Source: Seiridium cupressi
Taxonomy: Eukaryota; Ascomycota; Sordariomycetes; Amphisphaeriales; Sporocadaceae
Direction of reading: 5' to 3'
DNA length: 64,000 nt
Assembly: GCA_036674765.1 (NCBI GenBank)
Contig: JARVKI010000092.1
Location: forward strand, 108,941 to 172,940
A program made the translations under genes and the position numbers. Shown in pieces: positions 23,612 to 34,744 of the stretch. Below the pieces are notes generated by a model. It did not search any database. It saw only the letters and a program-made list of their open reading frames with translations, and had not been told where the DNA came from. Position 1 is the first letter of the stretch, and each line of letters opens with the position of its first letter.

Positions 23612-25324
23612 TTATAAAATTTCAGCTGCATCTGTTGCCGATTTCGGCTTTTTGACGGGCCCGATATCAACGCTGCCCTTCCTTGGCCGTTTAGTTATAT
23701 TTTCATCCACCTCTGCCAACTTATTCAGGGCGGCAGCTAGCCTTCTCCTCGCCGCCATCTCTCGCCTCGTGCTGTCCGCCCCCGTGGGACGATAGAACTG
23801 TCTCACGACGCAGGCAGTAGCGTGATAGCACTCGTAGAGGAGTAGACGTATCGGTGCGTTCTCGCGGTCCTCGACCAGGTCGTCGGGTGGCGGGCTCGAT
23901 ATCCTCGGTATGTTCGTGGTGGCAGAGGAGGGGGAGGAAGAAGGCGAGGGTGAGGGCGAGGGCGGTTGTTGGCGAAAGCCGCGAATGAACTCTGTAGAGG
24001 GCTCTTCGCTGAAAACCGATGTCATGAGCGGGTCACCAAAGATGCAATTGCTCCAGTCTCGGAGACCTGTGACTGTCGCACCCGAGGCTTCGATCGTCTG
24101 CTTCCGCTCCAAGTTGCCCTTTATGACTGACCAGTCTACCTTTTCTGGGTCTTCCCTCTTAACGGACTGTCCCGTCTGCGTCCAACTCCTGCTCCTGACT
24201 ATGCCCTTTGCCTCCGCGTCGGTACGACGAGACACTAGCACATTGCCATCACTGCCTGCGTCCAGAACTACCAGTCGAGACCGTGTCACAGCATCCAGAA
24301 GATCACTGAGTCTGTTCAGATGATGGCGTATCAGAGAGTAGCTTATCGTCACTGCGAGATCTTCTCCGTCCCGTAGGGTGCTTTCCACCAAGGCAAGAAA
24401 CGCCTTTGACCAGGAATTGACACCTCCTGGTCCGACTGGTGTTGCGGTGCTGGAGTCTGCTGATGGCGTATGTGGACCGAGGACTGCGGTCACTGGTCCA
24501 AACTTCGCGTTTGGTGCACTGAAATTTGAGATGCGACGGACTAGCTGGCCTTTTTGGTATTCCACAACCATGCGTTCCGCATCAGCAAGAGCACGAGGCA
24601 AAGAGTTGACGAGGATGCCTCGCGGCGCCTCCGTCAGATTGAAGGCCGTCCCCAGCTCCACGCTTGCTGAAGAGTGTGCGATTAAGTTGGGTAAATACTC
24701 GATCAGATACTGTCCTGGTGTTTGGGGTCGTCTTGAGCTTGTATCTGTCCGCGCCGCGCTTTTGTTCTGAAGGGGGTCGGCCTCGATAAGATACTGTATC
24801 GAAATCCTTTTATACTTGGCTGCATGTTCCGAGGCTCTTCGACAGATCCAGGGTATCACCAACGCTTCTGAGAGCACGAGCCATTGCTCTGAGCGCAGCA
24901 ACCTCAACATAGAAGGCGGCGGTATAGTCAGCACGAGGGTCTTGCCATTAGATATCGTGACGCAAACGTCTCTTTGCAGCCTGGCCGGATTTAACAGTCG
25001 GATGGACTCGATAGAGACGTTGGGCACGGCACGGCTTACGACCGCTTTTATGGCCTCAACAGAGGGCGAGCGGGTTGGCGGGCTGTTCATTGAACTGACC
25101 GGTGACAAGCAGTAGGCTTGTGGAACGGCGGTGAATGTCTGGTGACGTGAGTTGCGAGGTTTCGTGGAACATGGTGGACTTGCGGCACCTTTTGACAACG
25201 GATGGTGCAGGTCGGTGACATCGGGCGAGTGGAGTGACTTGAAGTGACAACGATACGGCAGCATTGAAGCACCAGGACCTATTTCCACCCCTTGTATCCA
25301 AGGTACCGACTCCGATTGTGCCAT
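23612..25324 (-). CDS. APH/choline-kinase-like phosphotransferase, variant catalytic loop
   Basis: A 570-aa intronless frame that I read as a member of the broad fungal aminoglycoside-phosphotransferase (APH) kinase-like group. The N-lobe is suggested by VCVTISNGKTLVLTIPPPSM and RLLRSEQWLVLSEALVIPWI (about 120-160). The brown loop area reads VVLDAGSDGNVLV (353-364), where canonical members have HGDxxPGNVLV. The metal-binding DFG-equivalent is RDWSNCIFGDPLMTSVFSEE (422-441), which is well kept. Since the His-Gly-Asp triad is altered, activity is uncertain, although D355 or D359 might substitute. A Ser/Pro tract (454-470) interrupts the C-lobe, and a Lys/Arg-rich tail ends the protein. Translation may start at residue 79 (ATG at 25090, MNSPPTRSPSVEAIKAVV), because the first 78 residues look unlike the family. 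Substrate and pathway are unknown. Confidence 0.6.
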   Translation of the reverse strand: MAQSESVPWIQGVEIGPGASMLPYRCHFKSLHSPDVTDLHHPLSKGAASPPCSTKPRNSRHQTFTAVPQAYCLSPVSSMNSPPTRSPSVEAIKAVVSRAVPNVSIESIRLLNPARLQRDVCVTISNGKTLVLTIPPPSMLRLLRSEQWLVLSEALVIPWICRRASEHAAKYKRISIQYLIEADPLQNKSAARTDTSSRRPQTPGQYLIEYLPNLIAHSSASVELGTAFNLTEAPRGILVNSLPRALADAERMVVEYQKGQLVRRISNFSAPNAKFGPVTAVLGPHTPSADSSTATPVGPGGVNSWSKAFLALVESTLRDGEDLAVTISYSLIRHHLNRLSDLLDAVTRSRLVVLDAGSDGNVLVSRRTDAEAKGIVRSRSWTQTGQSVKREDPEKVDWSVIKGNLERKQTIEASGATVTGLRDWSNCIFGDPLMTSVFSEEPSTEFIRGFRQQPPSPSPSPSSSPSSATTNIPRISSPPPDDLVEDRENAPIRLLLYECYHATACVVRQFYRPTGADSTRREMAARRRLAAALNKLAEVDENITKRPRKGSVDIGPVKKPKSATDAAEIL

Positions 25325-27985
25325 TTACCTACTCACGGGACATTGAAGGACAAAGAATGAAAGGTATCCAGCGTACAGACCCTGTGGTCGGTTTCTTCTC
25401 GTGCATGCGTAAGGGTTATGCCTGTCTTGAAGATATTGCTACCCGGCTATAAACCCAAAACAAGGACTTGGCCAAGCTCCAACGGTAGCTATCGAGCCGT
25501 AGGCGGCTTATCAGCCTGGTTTGGCCGTGTTGCTGACCAGGTACTTTAGTGACCAGTGAGGATGGCTCGAAGAGATTGCTATAAAGCTGATATCAAGGCG
25601 GCCGAGGATCCGACCGAAAACTCGGATGCTGACGTACCCGGGTCAAGGAGGGCAGCACTAGACGAGGTCTTATAGTGAAGGACGAAGAAAAGCATGCGCG
25701 TCTTTGCTACAGGTCCTGGTCAAAATAGGCGGTCACTCTGGGCTGGACGCTCAACCTAGTGTTAGTAGGTCCTAGGAAGGAACAAATTGCACGGCACGAC
25801 ATGTCTAAGAAGAGGACAGTTGGTTTTGTCCAAACAAGCTCGAGCTGAAATCCCACTTTTTAGCGGATGGGGCGTACTTGGTAACGAGAGACACCAGTAG
25901 ATAATAGCCGTCAAGCGGCTCAGAGAAGGTTGTCGGTCGGGGCGAACGATTGATCTCCTCGTCTAGGATTGGTAGCTTGTAGACTTCATGGACAATGAAT
26001 AAGGTGATTGAAAAGCAGGGTCCTGGGAGCTCTTACGAAAGGCATGGCTTGGCCCCGTTGGAAGGTGCAACGGGGCTGGCCAACAAGATCCTCTGGGGCA
26101 CCAGAGCACGCACATCAAGGGCTTGATGCCAGGACATATTTGGAATCATTCCAGAAGCCTCAGTGGCGTTATAGGCGAGTGTGTTGACCTATCATAGTTG
26201 GCAACGAGACATGTTTAGCCTTTTTGGAAGCGCGGCTGTAGCACTCGCTACGGGATAGCCCAGAGGTCCACGAAAGTGGCTTGGGGCCGCCTCGACCCAG
26301 TCCGCTGGGATTTGACGATGTACTAACTACCTATGTAAGTTTGGCAATACTTGCCCGCCGTACCAAGAGTGAGCTCTGGCGAGCCAACGAGCGAGGAACA
26401 TGATTGGTCGGACCAAGCGAGAGTGCATCAACACTGACCATGGGCGTCTATGACTCTCGTCTCCAGCGGTGTAAGAAACGGGGCGGGACAAACGGCGATG
26501 GAGCCACTACTCGCAAAAGAGCGGCAAGTAGCGAGAGGATTTTGCGAGAGGGTGATGGTGAGGCCCAGTGTCGTGAGGGACATATCATCGATGAGCGAGA
26601 TGATCGAACTGGGTCGCGTTGGGTGAGGCATGAGGCATGAGGCATGAAGCATGGAGGTTGTGGATCCGTTGGCCAGGACGAGGTTGCATCGACAAGCGAG
26701 AGAGAATTGCGCTGATTGGCCGACCATAAGCGAGTCCGCCGGTTTGGGGCTGACCCAAGTAAAGAAATATGGGGCTCCAGCGCCGATGGTCCCTGAGAAA
26801 AGGGCTACGGGCTGGCGCGCGCGCATACGCGGGCTGGTGGGGCCGCAGCAGCGACATCAGGATCAGGATCTAGGCGTCGTGAGACTGGTCGCTTCCAAAC
26901 CAAGCGGCAGGTCTAGCATAGCTCGTTCCCTTTGATGCTGGGCCCGGCCCCATTCTACGCCCGTAGAACACTGCCCGCTGCTCACAAATCCCATGTTTGA
27001 GATTGCGATCCTGATCCTCTTGTCAGTCCCGTGGTGCCATGAGGCGGCTAGTGCCAGGCTCTCCTTAGTCAGGCCTGAGCCTTCCTCGTCCGCTAATGGA
27101 TTGTACGTGACGACACACGCGCCTACCGTTGGGGCAACATGCTTGTCGCATATCAAGACAGATCAGATCAGATCAAACCCCCTGACGGCGCACTTGTGCC
27201 CATCTCACCTTGCTCGTTGCTGCAGATTAGCCAAAGTGGTCAATGAGAGAGCCTCCAAGACCAGACATGACTTCTCCCCGGCATCACCCAGCACCGTGAC
27301 GGCAGAAGCAGCCCGTTTGAGCGTGCCGAACGACGCCAGGTGCTCGAATACGCAGCTACTGTCTGTATGTAGTTCTCGCCTACGCAATGTTTGGTACCTT
27401 TGGATTCACTATTCGTCAATTTTGTCGCAATAGGGCTTGGCGCCAAGAATAGCCGGCAACCGGACTCTGAGCGTGCGCCGCCCTTGAAGTACTGTGCATG
27501 AGGTTGCTCGCAAGCCCAACCCTTTTCCTATCCTCTCCCCTACCTTACGTGGTCCTATTGCTTACATGGTGGTATTGATATCCAACGGCAAACCAGGAAC
27601 ATATCAGATTGTGTCGTGGCGTACACTCGCCGCTACTACAGAACACAAGCCAAGATAGTCGTTGTAGACTATTCATTTTCCCGATGCTGTCCAACGTGCG
27701 CCTCAACCTTAGTGGCCGAAATACGCTAGGTCCTCCTATCCATGTTCCAAAAGGCCATCGACAGTGTCCTCCCTGAACTCTAGGCATATGTAGTCAAAGA
27801 TTTGAGCTATATGATCTAGGCTGGCTTCAGTAGTGGGATCCTATAACCGAGCAGTGCAACAATCCACATTGAACTAGGCACACGTTGCCGCCGTCAGATG
27901 CACATGGAAAAGTGTAGTCAGCCACATGACAGGCTTTCTCTACGCGATCGTGGAGTATGGTGGCTGCAATGACGCGGGTTGCAAC
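25325..27985. other. 2.6 kb gap without recognisable genes
   Basis: From 25453 to 26403 there is no open frame of 60 codons on either strand even though the sequence is not especially A/T-rich. This may be degraded former coding or transposon sequence. From 26404 to 27790 several overlapping frames exist on both strands without family resemblance. A four-copy 7-bp repeat sits at 26624-26651. Confidence 0.5.
26624..26651. repeat. Short tandem repeat (TGAGGCA, four copies)
   Basis: Three exact copies of TGAGGCA are followed by one copy with a single mismatch (TGAAGCA). It is non-coding as far as can be judged. Confidence 0.8.
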
Positions 27986-29242
27986 TCATTGGACGGGTTC
28001 CTCTGGTTCAGTGTCCTTGACTTCGGTGACCTTTGGCTCGCCTTGCTCTTCTTCGGGCTTGCTTGTCTCCTCGTCGGCCTTACTTTCCTTCTCTTTGGCT
28101 TGGAAAGCTGCGACGTATAGCTCGTTCAGGTTGTATCGTTTCAGAGCATCGAAGTCTCCATCAACCACGCTCATACCACAAAAGGTCTCTTAGGAGTCAG
28201 CAACACGCGTTCTAGACTTCTCTCAAACATTCCGAGACGTACCTGGAAGATCTCAACAAGAATGACCTTGTCAGGTGTTGTGAGATTGACTTTGTGACGT
28301 GGTCCGACTAGAGATGCAACCTGTTTGATAACGTCATCGCGCTTCAAGGTATTGTGTGCTCTCGCAGCAAAACGAATCGCATACTGTTTGAAGTATGAGT
28401 CAGCAGGAACTTTCAGAAATAGTAGCAGATTTGAGGCATACCGATGGACCCTGGTCCGTTTCATCCTGGGATTTATCCTCGACCCCTGTGAGCTGAAAAT
28501 GCTCCGCCAGAACGGTTCTCGCAATCTCCTCCACGCCGCTTTCGGTTGCCTTACCCATGAGCGTCATGGGGATGAATCTGTTTATGAACCTGGATTTTCT
28601 TTGGCCCCTGCCGGACGCAAGCCGCGCATCTTCGCAGATTCGTCGAATCAACTCTCGCGGCTCAACCGGGGGCTTGGTCTTGACGAAGAGCAAGCAGTCC
28701 AGGTTAAGACGCAGGGGAGCAAATGCCGATCCTTCCCGCCGGGATTTGTTCGCCGTGTTCATGGAATCAATCTCCTTCTGGATGGACGCTTCAATGTCGG
28801 CGTCCTCTCCCGCGCTGTCCTCGCCGACCACTTGACGCTTGAGACCGTAGACTTTTTCTCCATACTGCGAACACAATCAGTAAACGTGCCACAAAGTCAA
28901 CGTCCTGGCATTCGCCAACCTCGTCGCAGATTGTGACTAGCTCCTCCAGCGCTTTCTGCTCCTTCGTGCGTTGGCAGGTGACCCAGAATCCCACATCGCC
29001 AACCTCAAGCGTTCCACCCTTGGCCTTGAGGGCTTCCAACTTCGCCTTGTGGTTTGGAGTCTGCCACTTCCCTTTGTTTCCGCCCTAGGAAAATGTCAGC
29101 CAGGTTCGCCATGTTCGGTGTGCGCGGTACGCAGTGCATCTTTGTTACCAAGCTCTGGTGGGGCTCATACCTTGCTCTTCTTTGAATGACGGCTCTGGGA
29201 ATCACCACCAGGAGGTCCCTTCCGTTTTGTCGCTTCGCCCAT
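27986..29242 (-). CDS. TAN1: tRNA acetylation protein TAN1 (THUMP domain)
   Basis: Adaptor that presents tRNA to the acetyltransferase Kre33/Rra1 for N4-acetylcytidine at position 12 of tRNA-Ser and tRNA-Leu; nuclear/nucleolar. Exons 29242-29171, 29084-28920, 28864-28442, 28383-28243 and 28186-27986 give 333 aa. The N-terminus is basic (MGEATKRKGPPGGDSQSR and a Lys-rich stretch), then KWQTPNHKAKLEALKAKGGT and GDVGFWVTCQRTKEQKALEE mark the TAN1 start. The THUMP domain covers about 190-290: FAARAHNTLKRDDVIKQVAS, VGPRHKVNLTTPDKVILVEI and CGMSVVDGDFDALKRYNLNE, the last being the family's most conserved block. A Glu/Lys/Pro-rich acidic tail ends the protein. The second intron has a weak GTTGGC donor but a good TTCGCAG acceptor. 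Length is above yeast Tan1 (289 aa from memory) because of the acidic tail and basic head. Confidence 0.93.
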
Positions 29243-30780
29243 GATGACTGTAGATGTCTAAGGAGTTCCGTTGCTACGCGTTGCAATGGTGTTCGCAGAC
29301 CCAAAACTGATGATTGAGCAGGTGAAAAGCAGGACCCAATCAGATTTGTTGCGCAACCGAAGTGGGAAAATTGGAGATCACGTGTTCTGAACTACCTCGT
29401 TAACCCATCAACATTCAACGTCAGCACCCAGCAATGGGACATCCTTTGTAAAAGTTGGCAGAATCATGTTTGCAAGAACGCTTGTGTATTTTGGCCTCGG
29501 ATCTACTCATATGAGCATTTGCTGCTGTCTCAAAGTTTCTCCCCGAACTTGCAAGCCTAGACTGGCAGTAAACGTATCGTATATAACCCGCAGGCACCAC
29601 TATCCTGGGAAGGTATGATTTTTAGCATTGATGATACAATCTACACTTACAAAATCTTTTCGGCTACATGTTTTAGGAGTTAAGATGTCATGTTCAACCA
29701 TTATCGTGGCCCGTCTCAATACCAGCGTCAACCATAAAGCGAACTTCGGCAATGACGACGTATTGCGGGCTCAGATTAAATTGTATTTCTTGTGTGTAAC
29801 TATGGAAGTTTACTAGTCGAGAAAATGCTCCTGTCCCTCTCCGAATTTACTCTACATGTTAATCCAGTATTAAAGCATAGTTCGCACTATGATATGTATC
29901 TAAGCTGGGCCTCTCACCAATGTTGGCTCGACATGCGCCCCATTCACTACTTCGCCACACGATGCGATATCCTTTCAAACTATGTAATGGGACAATCTTC
30001 CAGCAATCGTATATTTTAATGAGAAAAATTTCCGAAGACGAATTCCTGAACGGGGAACTCCTTGACGGAATTCCTTAACAATCAGCTATCTCCCTCAACA
30101 TGGCATGCATCTCAAGGCCATCTCAGATGATCGTAATGGCGGCATCGAAATGGAGGGCGGTTTCTAGATTGAGGGCTAGGGGCAACTGAACTCCAAGCCG
30201 TATTGAGCAGCAAAAAGGCCACGCAGATTATATGCATACAAAATTGCGAGACAGGACGACTCCCAGTCGGTCGATGGCTTGCAAATCACGACGATCCCTA
30301 CATCTGGTGCGTTCGAGGCAATCCAAACATAAAGTGGCGCGGCGCGAGGACTGGGCACTTTGCCACCAGTAGGCCATGCCTGCCTTGATTCTGGCTGGAC
30401 TCCCCTACCTCTCCTGCCACTTACTAGGAGTCGTCACACCAGGATGAGTGGTTAAGACACCGACGACGATTCGTTCATTGCGAACAGCCCACTGTTATCA
30501 GATGGGTCTACAGTATTCTTATATCCATATGGATCATGCCATCAGCCGAAGTCGCAATGGATTCCGCCATACAGTATCGAAACAGAGAGACAGATTGATC
30601 GAACCCCTCCGCAGTATTGATTTTGATGTATGTTCAGACTGCTATTGATACTTGTATTGATACTTGAGTTTGCACCTGTCCATATAAACCGCCCCCTCTG
30701 CCCCGGAACGCCGGTGCGATATCTAAATACCCAGAATTCCATATCGTAAGTCTTTCGTCTATCATTTCTTTATCATCTCA
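29243..30780. other. Intergenic region upstream of TAN1 and downstream of LRO1
   Basis: About 1.5 kb, with the TAN1 promoter at its left end. The right end carries the LRO1 3' UTR. No coding signal was seen. A tRNA A-box-like stretch near 30446-30460 has no matching B box. Confidence 0.55.
29379..29384. promoter_or_regulatory. CACGTG E-box upstream of TAN1
   Basis: A palindromic CACGTG within ATCACGTG lies 137 bases upstream of the TAN1 start codon. This is the core site of fungal bHLH factors such as Cbf1 and Sre-type proteins. One hexamer can occur by chance. Confidence 0.3.
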
Positions 30781-32742
30781 TTACTCTTTGGGCTCCTCTC
30801 CTTCGTCCCAAATCTTAACCTTCTCTGCGTATTCCCTGATATTACTGACAACATTCTCCTCGATGCCTGCGCCTTGGCCGGCAGCTACTCTCAGGATTAG
30901 CTCGTTCAGGCTCTGCCTTCCCAAGATATCTACGTGGTCCGCCGTATTGGGACCGCCTCGAGGGTTGAATCTGCCTGGCTCGTGCAGCATCTCAAAAACT
31001 TTGACCTGCACGCCTGCAGGGTTGAATCTCTTCATATGCCAGCCCTTGTTACACATGTAGCCCGTAGACAGCAGGTTCACGGTTCCGTCGCCCTCGCCCA
31101 TGATCACACCGTGATCAATCTCGTCAACAGTAAGTCCTGTATCGATAGTGATGTTGAGATTCGTCAGATTGGGCATGTCAGGGGCACGATAATAGTATGA
31201 GCGTTCGGTTGGTTTTCCAACTCCGTAGAAGCAGTAGACCTTCAGACTGGGAGCCAGAGGCAGGCGTGTCTCCAGTGGGTTGATCCATTTCACTGGGTCA
31301 TCCTCGTTGGCGTTTACCTCAGCGGCGGTATCGGCAACGCCATGCGAGTATGACGACTTTATCATGTCCTGATACCAGCCCTCGGTTGTGTTCATGAGGT
31401 AGTCCATGGATCCTTTCACGGTAAAGTTCCTTTCCGGCGCAGTCCAGTTGCCACCGACACGGAAGTTGAGGAAAGATCCATATGAGTGTTTCTGGTCGGG
31501 TTTATCATCGGGAGCTGATGTGAGGCTGCCCCAAACCCGGTCACCTCCTATAGGAAGCATAGATGAGATGCCGGGCATGGCACGAAAAATCTCGGCTCTT
31601 TCATCCTTGTTGAGAAATTTGTCCAACCCGTAAACAGCAAAAGCGTTGAGCTGTGCAGTATCCCTCATCTCGCCGGATAGAACTGCGGTTGTTCCCTTCA
31701 CGGCGCCCAACATACATCCACTGATGTTGATCCAGGCTTCAACGTATCTCTCAACCCAGTCATCACCACCATTACCTCCCTTCGGCGAGGCAACCCAGTG
31801 AAAGAAATAGAATAGAACTTGCCCTCCCATGGAATGTGAAGCGAGAACGGCTTTCTCTCCCGAGAACTGGTGGGCCAACTCAATGTAGTTTTTCAGTCGT
31901 GTGAAGTATTGATCTCGTACTTCGAGATTTTGGTATGACAACCTCCAGTCGTATGCGGCAGTGAAGGAGTTCGTGGGATCATAGCCAAGCGAGGCCAAGT
32001 TCTCGAATATCTTGTTCCAAACCCAATAGCCCGTGATGAAGAAATCAGTGGCATCGAAGCCTTGAGCCGCCCTTAATTTTGCATGTGGCGGGTCGAGACC
32101 GGTAAATTTGTCTAGCATGATATGATTCTTCCAGACCTCTTTGTCCATGACCAAGGCTCTCATCATGGTCCAGCTGCCCCATAATCGCTTCCTGAAGTAT
32201 TGGCGAGAAACGTTCGCAGTGCCCCATGACTCAAGGCCGGTCGAGATCACGCCGGGTATCATAATGATTGGATGGTGTACATGGAGGCCTTCGGTCTTCG
32301 CTTTGATGCCAACTGAGAAGGCGTCGTAACTGTCGAGAAAGTCTTTCTCTCCTTTCTGTTTAGGGAAGCGTTAGAATAAATGTGTGCACGTGTTGGGGGA
32401 ACTCTTCACACATACCGCAAGCTCTCTCATATCCCTCACCAGGCCGGCAGGTAGCACATCCAGAAGATTATCCACACTCAGGTCTCCAAGCTCAGGGAAC
32501 TCTATCAAATCATTGGTCTTAGCCAAGAAACCGGCTGCTATAATGCCGAACAAACTTCCCAACAGGAAGATGAAGGTGCTCCTCCTCTTGCGCGTCTCTT
32601 TCTTGTGCCCATGGTGTATTTCGATCTTGGCGGTTTTGTTCGGTGGTCTTGCAGGGCTGTCATCCCGGGAGCCCGGTTCGGGTGTTGGGGATTCGGAGGG
32701 CGCGTCTGTGTCGACAAATCGGCGTCGAAGCTCGGAAGCCAT
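30781..32742 (-). CDS. LRO1: Phospholipid:diacylglycerol acyltransferase
   Basis: Makes triacylglycerol by moving the sn-2 acyl chain of a phospholipid to diacylglycerol. It is an ER membrane protein with a lumenal, LCAT-like catalytic domain. Exons 32742-32416 and 32355-30781 give 633 aa. A short cytosolic basic tail ends in KKETRKRRS, followed by one membrane helix (about 55-74, TFIFLLGSLFGIIAAGFLA). The catalytic part opens with HHPIIMIPGVISTGLESWG, the oxyanion and lid area of the LCAT family. The nucleophile is the serine of SHSMGG (about 284), the Asp is probably in GEGDGTVNLL (about 532) and the His in TADHVDILG (about 583). SYDWRLSY-like DWRLSYQNLEVRD is also conserved. Several N-x-S/T sites fit a lumenal location. 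Length agrees with fungal PDAT. It is divergent from NAA30 with a long intervening region. Confidence 0.96.
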
Positions 32743-33622
32743 GTTGACACAAAGCTACACCACAGAAGTGCCAGGCACAGCGGTATCCGGGTGTTGCGAC
32801 GTGGTCGCGGTGTCCCGACACGCCAAGGGAGGGAAGGGACGGATCGCAGAGACGGGGTGAAAGTGAAAGCAATGAAACGTGGCTGAAGTAAATACCAGGT
32901 AGAGGATCGGTGGACGTGTTCTAGAAGCTCGGTGCAGCGCGCGACGGGCAAGCCTTCGAATAGGAGGCTCTGCCGATCGCCGTTGATGTGTGCGACAAAG
33001 ACGCCTCGGAGACTCTTTCTGAAGCTGCATGTGCGGTCAGGCCTCGGAGCCGCAGGAAGCAGACCCTTTTTGCGCCCACTGACGTCAAGTGAAGATGAGG
33101 GCCAGGCGGCAGGCGCTTCTACTTGCAGTATAGCGCTGTCACGCTTCCCGCGGTTGCAGGCAGCCAGGATCAGCTGCAGTTGCAGTCGCAGTCGCAGTCT
33201 CGTGCACGGTCGCATGTCAAAAGCCCGACTCGAGTGCCGCTTCTCAATTCCCCTCTGCCAACTGAGAGCATGTGAAAGTGGGCTGTTGGATCCCATGCCC
33301 GTGGAAATCCAACGCTGACGAGGTGTGGGTGGGCTACTCCAACAGGACCTCCGTTAGTAGGACGGTATCTACGCTTCACCATCTCACCATCTCACCGTGA
33401 TACTCTGCAGCCCTACCTCGACTTTTCCCTTTGCTTCACAAGGGCTGCAGTTGTTGGCCCCCGCTTCTTGTACATTATTGCTTTTGCATTTGCATTTGCA
33501 TGGCGCAGACTATGATGTTATGATTCCCCAGTCTGCTCCCTTCCTTTTAGGCTCTGCATTCCCGTGAACACATCTCCAGCCAACGCAGGGCTGACATCTT
33601 CAGCAACAACCACAACCGAAAG
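32743..33622. promoter_or_regulatory. Divergent promoter region of LRO1 and NAA30
   Basis: 880 bases between start codons. The frames seen here on both strands are not family-like and probably result from high G+C. Short repeats include three copies of TTTGCA at 33483-33500 and GCAGTC-like units near 33180-33200. Confidence 0.5.
33483..33500. repeat. Short tandem repeat (TTTGCA, three copies)
   Basis: Three exact hexamer copies lie about 120 bases before the NAA30 start, probably in its promoter or leader. Confidence 0.75.
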
Positions 33623-34249
33623 ATGGAGGTGTCACCAGTGACCGCGCTCCCGGGCGAGCTGCGCTACATGCAGTACGAACACGCTCTGGAGGAGCAGTAT
33701 CTGCCTGCTATCCGAGCATTGATTTCAAAGGACCTGAGCGAGCCCTACAGCATATACGTCTACCGATACTTCTTGTACCAATGGGCACACCTGTGCTTCA
33801 TGGTAAGTTCATATGCTCCACGGGTACAGAAGCACCGGAAGTGTTCTAGATTGATCCTGATCGACGCATAGGCACTCAATCCTGAGGACGACTCTCTGAT
33901 AGGTGTCGTTATTTGCAAACTCGAACACCACGCATCACATTCTCCGCCAACGTATCGAGGCTACATAGCGATGCTCGCAGTCGCATCTGCATACCGCGGT
34001 CACGGGATAGCCACAGCCTTGGTCAAGAGGGCAATCGATACCATGGCTGAGAAAAATGCAGACGAAATCGTATTAGAGACAGAGGAGACCAACAAGCCGG
34101 CTATGCGGCTCTACGAACGTCTAGGATTCTTGCGGTCTAAGAAGCTGCACCGGTACTACCTCAATGGCAACAGTGCATACCGGCTCGTACTACTGCTCAA
34201 ATCTCAAATGCCAACACCGCCGCCTGAAGAAGCCTCTCAGCCTATCTAA
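33623..34249 (+). CDS. NAA30: N-alpha-acetyltransferase 30, catalytic subunit of NatC
   Basis: GNAT-fold enzyme that acetylates nascent N-termini of the type Met-Leu, Met-Ile, Met-Phe and Met-Trp at the ribosome together with Naa35 and Naa38. Yeast name MAK3. Exons 33623-33802 and 33872-34249 give 185 aa. The N-terminal part RYMQYEHALEEQYLPAIRAL, ISKDLSEPYSIYVYRYFLYQ and WAHLCFM is highly typical of Naa30. The acetyl-CoA loop (RGxGxA pattern) is at 102-107 (RGHGIA), after the beta-4 strand YIAMLAV. ADEIVLETEETNKPAMRLYE, RLGFLRSKKLHRYYLNGNSA and YRLVLLLK finish the fold. The intron is phase 0, GTAAGT...CATAG. A C-terminal Pro-rich tail is short. It is convergent with the DUF1917 gene. Confidence 0.95.
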
Positions 34250-34744
34250 TTCCAAGAAGACTGACGAGCATTATTGCCCGGAGTACCTCAGCCCATTCAT
34301 TGCCAGCTATCGGCTTGCCATTTCGTTGCTGGCACCGGAAGTATGCTTTCGTTAGCAATTGTGCAGAGGAAGCATCTAGCACAAAAGCCACGGGCAACCT
34401 GAGAAGGGATACAGATGTACAACCAGGAGAGAAAGACCTCTGGTCTCACGTGACTACATCCAGCAGTACCCTGCTGTTGTTACGAGCGAGTCCGTGTCAT
34501 GGTATCTCGGCAACAGCTCAGGTAGCAGCTCACAGGATTGGCAAGAGTTGTACCATCTTTGATCTGTGTGATTCGGAAATTGCGGCTTCACGTTAACTGG
34601 TTGAAGCTTCAAGTCGTAACTCGCCAATAGATGGTCACCAATGTTTAAGAGTTTGAGTAACTACTCAACTACCAAATAGCGAAGTTATCTCGAACCTACA
34701 TTGAATGGAAAGACCTCACTGAATAACTCGGGCGCCTTATCTCA
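34250..34744. other. Intergenic region between NAA30 and DUF1917 gene
   Basis: 495 bases between convergent genes holding both 3' UTRs. A perfect TCACGTGA palindrome occurs at 34446-34453, but its location at two 3' ends argues against a promoter role. Confidence 0.5.

Noticed and set aside
26428..26826. Minus-strand frame of 132 codons
   Set aside because: It runs through the TGAGGCA repeat, and overlapping frames on both strands are equally long; no family features.
30420..30500. tRNA-like stretch (GAGTGGTTAAGACACC, resembling the D-arm/A box of Ser or Leu tRNA)
   Set aside because: No B box (GGTTCGANTCC) follows at a suitable distance and no acceptor stem closes.
34446..34453. Perfect TCACGTGA palindrome
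   Set aside because: It lies between two 3' ends with no start nearby; a regulatory role is unlikely.
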